Part shown: positions 58,501 through 64,000 of the stretch, in pieces
Layout of the letters: each line of letters opens with the position of its first letter
Position numbering within the stretch: position 1 is the stretch's first letter
NCBI RefSeq assembly: GCF_028583425.1
Contig: NC_072805.1
Span: 16,130,001 to 16,194,000 of the forward strand
Direction of reading: 5' to 3'
Length of the DNA: 64,000 nt
Origin: Eublepharis macularius
Taxonomy: Eukaryota > Chordata > Lepidosauria > Squamata > Eublepharidae
Position numbers and translations under genes: made by a program
The notes under the pieces: generated by a model
What the model saw: only the letters and a program-made list of their open reading frames with translations
Database searches by the model: none
Told to the model about the DNA's origin: nothing

Positions 58501-59976
58501 ATACATAAGAAAAGGAAAATCCTGGTTTCCTAATCATTTGGAAAAATGGTTGCCTTGGTGTTCTGTAATCTGAATTTAAGAGTGTGTTTCACTGACAAAG
58601 AAGAAAACCTGGTCTTTGGTTTTTGCTAGCCTAGTGGGATCAATGGGGTTACTTCTTGATTTTCCTTTCCCATCCAGGTAGATGTCCACATAACACCTGG
58701 AACCCACACCTCTGAGCATGCAGGTGAGTCTGGGTTCCACTGAAGGTGCAACAGATGGCCAAATTACCGCATTTTAGCTGACTGTTCCTACAGTCCTGGT
58801 ATAAGTAACAAAGTATATAGCAAAAAAGACTGGTCGTCTTTCAGGCAAGCTTCAGGGGGTTTGGAAGGTTTCCTAAAAAGGTAGTTCTGTGACTCCAGTC
58901 CCTTAACCCAGTGGATCAAGGTACAGCAGGTTCAAATTGCAAAGAGGTAGATTTGGTTTCAAGGGAGAATGGTTGCCGCCACCTCAGATGACACGTTGCT
59001 GAGGGTATCAGCTGAAATTTTGATTTCGTCATCTGTGTTGCCATTTGTATATTCTTAAATCATGTATTTTTTCATTCTACTCTTCCTCCAAGGATCTTTG
59101 GATGGCAACAACAACCTAGTAAGGCTGAGAGCTAGTGAGCTTCAGGGCGGGGTAGGGGACTGTGCCCAGAAATCCATGACTTGATCGACTATGCTACATT
59201 AACAGCTCTGTGGCTACTCTTGAGTAGTTTTAAAAATAGAACATAGAGATTGGTAACCTCTGCTGCTTGCAAAGTATTCATACTTCTTTTAGTCTTTGGA
59301 CTTTGAGAATGCCACAGAGGCTCAGGAGCTAGGGTTTTCTGGGGTGAGGGAGCTCTTTTCTACCACGAGGAACAGCCTGTGTTGATTTCCCATTAAGCTG
59401 GATGTCAAATAGAAATTAGCATCAAATTACACTGCCTTTTGCAAATTACACTGCCTTTTATTGCTGCTATTAAGACATTGGAAAACCATGTAATTATTTA
59501 AAAGAGTAGCTTCACTGGAAGCATTGGCTATAGCCCTGTTCCTGGGGCAAGCAAAAAACCAGTTTTTTCATGCAGGCAGGCAGAGTCCTTGCAGACTGCA
59601 GTAGTTGGGGGATTTCTTGTTTGCTTGGATTGTTGATGTTCTGTGTCCCTAAAATTTGGAGGGAGATACTAATTTGGAAGGACCGGTTTACAAGATTGCA
59701 CAAATGAAGTCAGCCACCTGGGGTAGAAACTGGTAGGACATCTTTCCTGGGTAGTTTTCCTGGAATGCGTGAACTATCCTTTGCAAGGGGAAGGGATGGC
59801 ACGCACTAACCTGATGGTTGCTACACAAAAGCAATGCTGAGTGTCTTTATTAACCTGCCTTTGAACCGTTTCCTCCAGTGAACAAGCAGTTGGCTGACAA
59901 AGAGAGAGTTGCGGCTGCCTTGGAAAATGCCCATTTGCTGGAAGTGGTGAACCAGTGCTTGTCAGGAAGACCTTGA
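52411..59976 (+). CDS. CIAO2B: CIAO2B (FAM96B/MIP18) gene, five coding exons
   Basis: CIAO2B is the targeting subunit of the cytosolic iron-sulfur assembly (CIA) complex with CIAO1 and MMS19, delivering Fe-S clusters to cytosolic and nuclear proteins such as DNA polymerases and helicases. Exons are 52411-52564, 54360-54439, 54884-55009, 58678-58723 and 59879-59976: 504 bases, 167 residues plus stop, close to the human 163. From residue 17 it is nearly collinear with the human protein as I remember it ([81 protein letters not shown]). The DUF59/MIP18 fold spans about 52-160, and the conserved reactive cysteine is C97 in PHCSM. Frame is kept over all junctions. Intron 1 is AT-AC; introns 2-4 are GT-AG. 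The gene looks intact. Only the N-terminal 16 residues differ freely from human. Confidence 0.97.
53380..53590 (+). mobile_element. 'GGTTGCCA' MITE copy in CIAO2B intron 1
   Basis: Runs from 'ggtgccagccccaggtgg' through 'caactgatctccaggcaacg', 'cagttcccctggagaaaatgg', 'ggcattataccctgc' and 'aatctccaggaattg' to 'gttgacaacctta'. A short scrap of the same family is at 53050-53090. Confidence 0.7.
53880..54090 (+). mobile_element. Second 'GGTTGCCA' MITE copy in CIAO2B intron 1
   Basis: Runs from 'gttgccaatctccagg' through 'ccacagagatgttttcc' and 'ggcgttacattgtgg' to 'aatttcccaagccagaattgg'. It is more diverged than the copy 300 bp upstream. It ends about 270 bp before the U12 acceptor. Confidence 0.65.
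54360..54439 (+). CDS. CIAO2B: CIAO2B exon 2
   Basis: 80 bases. The first two complete Asp52 (G|AT) and the rest encode [20 protein letters not shown] through EQVRVK (residues 53-78). It ends AAA before a strong donor GTAAGT. The acceptor side is AC rather than AG (see intron 1). Confidence 0.95.
54884..55009 (+). CDS. CIAO2B: CIAO2B exon 3
   Basis: 126 bases, 42 full codons (79-120), [12 protein letters not shown] to LPERFK. It lies between acceptor 'cttaacag' and donor GTGAGC. It contains [14 protein letters not shown], with the conserved cysteine (C97) at the centre of the DUF59 fold. Confidence 0.97.
55784..56086 (-). mobile_element. tRNA-derived SINE family 2, minus strand, complete copy with 11-bp target duplication
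   Basis: TTCTCAGTAGA flanks both ends exactly (55773-55783 and 56087-56097). On the minus strand it has a tRNA-like head (GCAGAGTGGTAAGCTGC; GAGTTCGATCC) and a CTTTACCTTTC tail at its 3' end. It is about 300 bp long and closely similar to the copy at 50624. Confidence 0.9.
56655..56826. mobile_element. 172-bp foldback MITE, sister of 7085-7264
   Basis: Ends GGCCTTTTTCACACTGCTTA and, inverted, TAAGCAGTGTGAAAACGTCC, with AAT at both flanks (56652-56654, 56827-56829). The interior inverted pair 'catcaagctcccag' / 'aggagcttggcgcgatg' is retained. It splits a Penelope-like terminus, so it is younger than that. Confidence 0.8.
56929..57016. mobile_element. 88-bp foldback MITE, copy 2, TAA target duplication
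   Basis: CAGTGCAATCCTATGTAGAG ... TAGGATTGCACAG, with TAA on both sides (56926-56928, 57017-57019). Same length as copy 1 (6756-6843) and about 90% alike. TAA is the preferred 3-bp target of PIF/Harbinger elements. Confidence 0.85.
57608..57860 (+). mobile_element. Penelope-like fragment: terminus plus GIY-YIG C-terminal region
   Basis: 57617-57700 is the terminal repeat type ('gtccagtagcaccttaaag', 'gggtatgaactttcaagag'). It is followed by a plus-strand stretch at about 57717-57845 that reads [20 protein letters not shown] and further on GFICKF. This matches the end of the Penelope-like frame at 45.8-46.6 kb. It is a short, old fragment. Confidence 0.7.
58678..58723 (+). CDS. CIAO2B: CIAO2B exon 4
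   Basis: 46 bases: [15 protein letters not shown] (121-135) plus the first base of Val136. Acceptor 'cccatccag', donor GTGAGT. The small exon is confirmed by the conserved HITPGTH motif. Confidence 0.95.
59879..59976 (+). CDS. CIAO2B: CIAO2B exon 5 and stop
   Basis: 98 bases: completes Val136 and encodes [20 protein letters not shown] to CLSGRP, then TGA at 59974-59976. Acceptor 'tttcctccag'. The final residues (SGRP) differ slightly from human SARS, as expected at a free C-terminus. Confidence 0.97.
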
Positions 59977-60167
59977 TGCAACGTCTCCCACCTGGCTGTA
60001 GTCTTACTCATTTTGTATATAAGAGGCTATCATTGTATGCATGCTTAAGTTTTTAAAAATGTTTTCGTAAAGGCAAGGCCTTGTCACTGCTTTAAGGAAA
60101 CTGATTTAAAAGGAAATGTGAATTGGAAACACATACTGTTGAAACAGAGTGTCTTTTCTGGGCCTGA

Positions 60168-60173
60168 AATAAA
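60168..60173 (+). terminator. CIAO2B: CIAO2B polyadenylation signal AATAAA
   Basis: The canonical hexamer lies 192 bp after the stop codon and is followed within 30 bp by 'ggcactcattcatatttattcc', with T-rich sequence. It is the only AATAAA near the end of the gene. Confidence 0.85.
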
Positions 60174-60212
60174 GGAACGGATCTTATGGCACTCATTCAT
60201 ATTTATTCCTTC

Positions 60213-60440
60213 AGAGAGCTGCTGTAGCACAGTGGTTAAGTGGTTTGGCTGCAAATCAGCACTCTACCAGTTCTAATCCCACTATTGCCATGAGCTTAGC
60301 AGGTGGCCTTGGGTCAGCCCCTCCTCTCAGCCCTGCTCCCCAGCTGTAATGTGAGAATAATAACACTAATTTATTCACTGCTGTGGTTGGAACATTAATC
60401 TGTCTAGAAGAGCAGTATATAAGCACAGTATTTATTTAAA
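60213..60440 (+). mobile_element. tRNA-derived SINE just downstream of CIAO2B
   Basis: A head 'tagcacagtggttaagtgg' (A box) and 'ccagttctaatccc' (B-box-like) is followed by 'ggtggccttgggtcagc', 'tgtaatgtgagaataataac' and 'gagcagtatataagcac', the normal order for this SINE. 60440-61370 beyond it shows only a (GT)n run (60905-60917) and no gene. Confidence 0.7.
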
Positions 60441-61372
60441 GAGGTGGTTGAATGTGCCTGATTTAGCCCCATTTATCACACGTGCAGCATCACCACCATC
60501 TCTGGCTGGCATCGTCTATAATGAACAAAAAAAATCTGCAGCATTTCAATTTAGATGTGACTAACTTATCTCAAATCTTATTTTAAATTTCTGTACTTGT
60601 GGCTCCCCCCAATACAACAACTAAGCCCACCAAGGACAGCAGTGATGATTTTATAGACATTTGTCTAACATGCGAGGTCTTAAAAGCTGGGAATCTGCCA
60701 CTGTCCAGGAGCTGGTACGGGCCTGTAGCTTCATTCCACAAAGGCACATGCAACAGAGTAAATCTGCATCTGTGCTTCTGTCAGGTTCCTTGGTAAGCGG
60801 AACACTGCTCTAGAAGAACATTCAGCAGAACTCGAGGCGGAGGGAGGGACCTCTGCTTATGGAACTGGTGTGTATGTGAAATGTCAGCTACCTTGTGTTG
60901 CAAGGTGTGTGTGTGTGAAATGTCAGTTGCAATGGGTAGGGGCACTAGAAACTTGTTGGGGTAGGGGAGGACACCTGTCCTTTCAGTATTACAGGCAAAC
61001 AATAGGTGGGAAAGTTAAGGAAAGGGGTCTAGGGTAGAGTAGAGGCTGTTGTCTTGTGAAGGCATGCTTCCCATACTATTTCAATGCAAAGAGGTTCACT
61101 GTCATAATTTAAACAGGATGCTTCACATTTGTTGCTTTTCTCTCCCTCCCAAGCACAATGAGAGCAGAGAAGCATCTTTATTGAAAGGATTAATATTCTT
61201 TTTTTTTTTAACACCAATCACACGAAAGGACAGATGGTTTGGAACAAGCAGCGTGGAAACAAAACGGAGAGGTTGAAAATGGCAGTTGGACACGTTCTAG
61301 GGCAAACAGTTAAGTTGTTCAACTCCTGCAAAGGCCAGGCCCCGGGGTAGGGGGTAGGGTCATCAATAATTT

Positions 61373-62385
61373 TTAGCAGGGGTCATTTCGTAGAAAAAGG
61401 GCTGCAGGAAATCATGAGCATAACTCATTAGCATATGCCGCGCACCTTGATCATGCTGAAATGGCCAGGATTTGGCTGCTGTCAGACAGAGGAGTGTTCC
61501 CCCACCTGGCAGTGGTCCAATCAGGACCGTTTTGGCCCCAATCCAGGCCAAAACATGCCCAAAAGGGTTCAAAATGGCCGATTTCAGCATGTTTTGGCCT
61601 GGATCGGGCCCAAAATGGCCCTGACCGGGTCAGTGCTGGGCAGGGGAGGGGTCCCGCGCCCGCCACCAACCCAATCCTGGCTGTTTCGGTCCTGATCCTG
61701 GTTGAAATGGGCTCCAAATGGCCACTTGGGCCCGGATCAGGGCCGAACCAGTCTGGGCCAGGTCAGTGCCAGGCAGGGGAAGGTTCTCCCGCCCGGCACC
61801 GACCCAATCCTGGCCATTCTGGCCCCGATCCCATCGGAAATGGGGCCAAAATGGCCATTTTCAGGCCGGATTGGGCCCAAAATGGCTGGGACTAGGTTGG
61901 TGCCAGGTGGGGGAGGCTTCCCCCATCCGGCACCAACCTGATCCAGGCCGTTTCGGTCCCAAACCCGGCAGAAAACAGCCCAAAGTGGCCATTTTGGGCC
62001 CGTTTCGGCTCAGATCAGGGCCAAAACGGCCGGGACCAGGTCGATCCTTAGCGGGGCACCAGGCTGATCTGGGCCCCTTCAGCCCCGATCCGGGCCAAAA
62101 TGGGCCCAAAATGACAAAAAAAGGCCAGTTTGCGCCCGTTTTGGCCTGGATCAGGTCGGTGAGAGGCAGGGGTAGCCTCCCCCGCCCACCATGGACCCGG
62201 TCCCAGCTGTTTCGGCCCCAATCCTGGCTGTCTCAGTCTGCCGAAACAGGCCTTTTTGGGCCCATTTTGACCCAAAACGGCCGGAACCCGGGTCAGTGCT
62301 GGGAGGGCACCAACCCAATACGGGCCAAAACGGGCCAAAAATGGCCATTTTTGCTTTCTGACACAGGGTGGTGGGTGCAACTCAA
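61373..62385 (-). repeat. GGCC/AAAATGG-rich repeat element, long inverted copy
   Basis: The left end (61373-61450: 'aggggtcatttcgtag', 'gcataactcattagcatatg') is the reverse complement of the tail at 8340-8465. It is followed by about 900 bp of degenerate repeats of 'ggcccaaaatggcc', 'gatc(c/a)gggcc' and 'ggt(c/g)ggtgc(c/t)aggcgggg', roughly every 110-130 bp. Long frames on both strands (up to 252 codons at 61718-62476 plus) reflect the stop-poor composition. The element class is unknown. Confidence 0.65.
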
Positions 62386-64000
62386 AATGGCTACCACAGG
62401 AGGCGACGCCAGCCACAAAACACCTAGGAGTAAGGTTATGCATAAATCTCATAGTAACTTCAACATTTCAGGCTGATTAACAGAACGTCTTTGAAAATGA
62501 AAGTGTTTAAAAAATGGTCTTGCATACACATAGTTTACCTTCAGCCCCACACTGAAGATCCTTGTGCTGTGGTGGCAGCTGCTGCCAAAGCAATTTCAAA
62601 AGAATCTGTAAAGCCAGTGAAAAGTCTTGCTGGGCAAAAGTCCCCCTGCCCCCATCTACTTCCTAAAAGCCCTTGGCAGGTGCCAGGAAGTGTTGGGTGC
62701 TGCATCGGGGACCCCTGGTTTGGCCCGTTGTCACCTTTGCTCACACTGCAGGCCCAGTTCCCCACTCACCTCCTTCCCACTGTAGACATATTTGGGGCTC
62801 CTATCCCCAGCTTTTGTTTGTGGCCCCTTCCAAGGTATAGCCATTATTTATTGTTTAAAAGCTGCTTTTCTCCTCAAATCAGTTTACAATGCGGGGGGGG
62901 GGGGAACCCACTATATTAATAAACTAATCACAAGCCAACAAGCTATGTCTAGGGCTGATCCTGGACTCATTTCCTGGCTCATTGGAAGCAGTGGGCTAAT
63001 AGCCCAGAGCCTTGAGCACTTGCCTCTGGCTGTGCCTGGACTTTGTAGGTATCTGAACAGGAAGGGGAAAGATGGTATAGCGGTTAAAGATCAGCAAGAT
63101 GGTATAGTGGTTAAAGGTATTCCCTCCTGCACTTTCCCTCCCTGCTAAAGAGCCTCTTGCTATGCCCACAGTTTTTAAGCACCCTCCAAACCAAGTGCCT
63201 CCTGTGCCCTCCCTCTTCCTCAGACTTCTAGCTCAAAGAGCTGCCCCTCTTGTTGGTCTAGCCTCTACATCTGTTCTTACCAAAGCAATTCCTGGGCATC
63301 ACAAAACAGCTTCAGCCACCAGAAAGCAACCCCCGGTACATCACACATGCCAACTACTGACAAACACTTCATCTGCCACAGGACAAGGACGACATATCCA
63401 CAGTTTGGGCTGCACATCCTCTCTGCATTTAAATAATTTTTAAAAGTTTGCTAAGTGGGCATGCCCAGCTTGCGACCTCCCCAAAGCATCCGACTAATTG
63501 ACAGCTGTTGGGAATGGGGTGTTGACTGAGGGCTCCCTGGGTCTGATCCAGCAAGGCAATTTATTTTTTTGCTTCAGTTCTGCAACTTGAATAATTATAG
63601 ATATATGCACACATACATGAAACACATTTGACGACAATCCTATGATTCTGCACCCTCCCGCTAGTAGCTGGGAGTTGACTTAGACGTGCTTGTCCCCGTT
63701 TGCCAGCATCTTTGATTTTGAGTCTCGCTAGTTTAGCGAGTAATTGGAGGCAATTGTTGGGATGTGTTAAGTCCGCTTGATTTACTGCCTGTTGCCCAGC
63801 TTGAAGGCAGCAACTGCTCAGCACACAGTGCAGATGCAACCAGCACTCACTATCATGCCCTGAAGAATTTTAATTTCTCTAAATATTTTAAAACATTTCT
63901 TTGTAACATTCAGCATGTTGGAGAGCTCTGGTGAAACTGAAAGCACTGAACACTGTTACTTGGTTGTTCCTAATAAAAGATTATTAGGTGAATTATGTTC
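62386..64000. other. Unassigned sequence at the right edge
   Basis: Contains a run of about 12 G (62891-62905) and a doubled SINE-head-like phrase 'gatggtatag(c/t)ggttaaag' at 63070-63118. No exon or complete repeat could be recognised. Confidence 0.45.

Larger units (their letters stand above)
55010..58677 (+). other. CIAO2B: CIAO2B intron 3 (3.7 kb) with nested repeats
   Basis: A GT-AG intron. It contains a complete SINE (55784-56086), Penelope-like termini interrupted by two MITEs (56628-57048), a (CA)n run (57284-57297) and a second Penelope-like fragment (57608-57860). 56100-56620 and 57870-58670 show nothing else recognisable. Confidence 0.9.

Noticed and set aside
61718-62476. A 252-codon plus-strand frame
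   Set aside because: It is translated GGCC-rich repeat with low-complexity G/P/R/W composition; overlapping frames on both strands are equally open.

Overview
ORGANISM. The window is vertebrate nuclear DNA, almost certainly from a squamate reptile (lizard-like). It holds one intact host gene with large introns, CIAO2B, in a sea of interspersed repeats. The repeats are of squamate type: tRNA- and 5S-derived SINEs, CR1/L2- and L1-like LINE pieces, Penelope-like elements with a GIY-YIG domain, short hAT- and Harbinger-like MITEs, and Ty3/gypsy-type fossils. The species cannot be named from the sequence. LAYOUT. 1-12.3 kb is repeat mosaic: a possible signal-peptide first exon on the minus strand (915-1005), a 424-bp hAT MITE, an LTR-like fossil, a 5S-rRNA-derived SINE, an L1-like fragment, several MITEs, a GC-rich retroelement tail and a Gmr1-like Ty3/gypsy fossil with integrase ahead of reverse transcriptase. 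12.3-36.9 kb is one continuous satellite array of about 210 monomers of 117 bp, with higher-order repeats (32, 28 and 8 monomers). 37-52 kb is again repeat mosaic: foldback MITEs, five clustered copies of a 200-bp MITE, a degenerate outlier of the same satellite (45.06-46.76 kb) split by a Penelope-like insertion, a GC-rich hAT MITE and a 978-bp TIR element. 52.2-60.2 kb is CIAO2B on the plus strand: five coding exons and 167 codons plus stop, starting in a CpG-rich promoter and ending at AATAAA. 60.2-64 kb is repeats and unassigned sequence. HOW IT FITS TOGETHER. The only confident protein-coding gene is CIAO2B (FAM96B/MIP18), a cytosolic iron-sulfur assembly targeting factor. Its first intron has AT-AC ends with a near-perfect U12 5' splice site and branch site, so it is a minor-spliceosome intron. 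In human, as I recall, CIAO2B lies head-to-head with CES2. The minus-strand signal-peptide exon at the left edge could be the start of such a divergent neighbour, pushed about 51 kb away by satellite growth and transposons. That link is inference. LIMITS. The very long plus-strand reading frames across the satellite (up to 3,496 codons) follow from a 117-bp (3 x 39) monomer with one stop-free frame; I do not call them genes. Repeat families are named by termini, target-site duplications and recognisable domains, without a database search.
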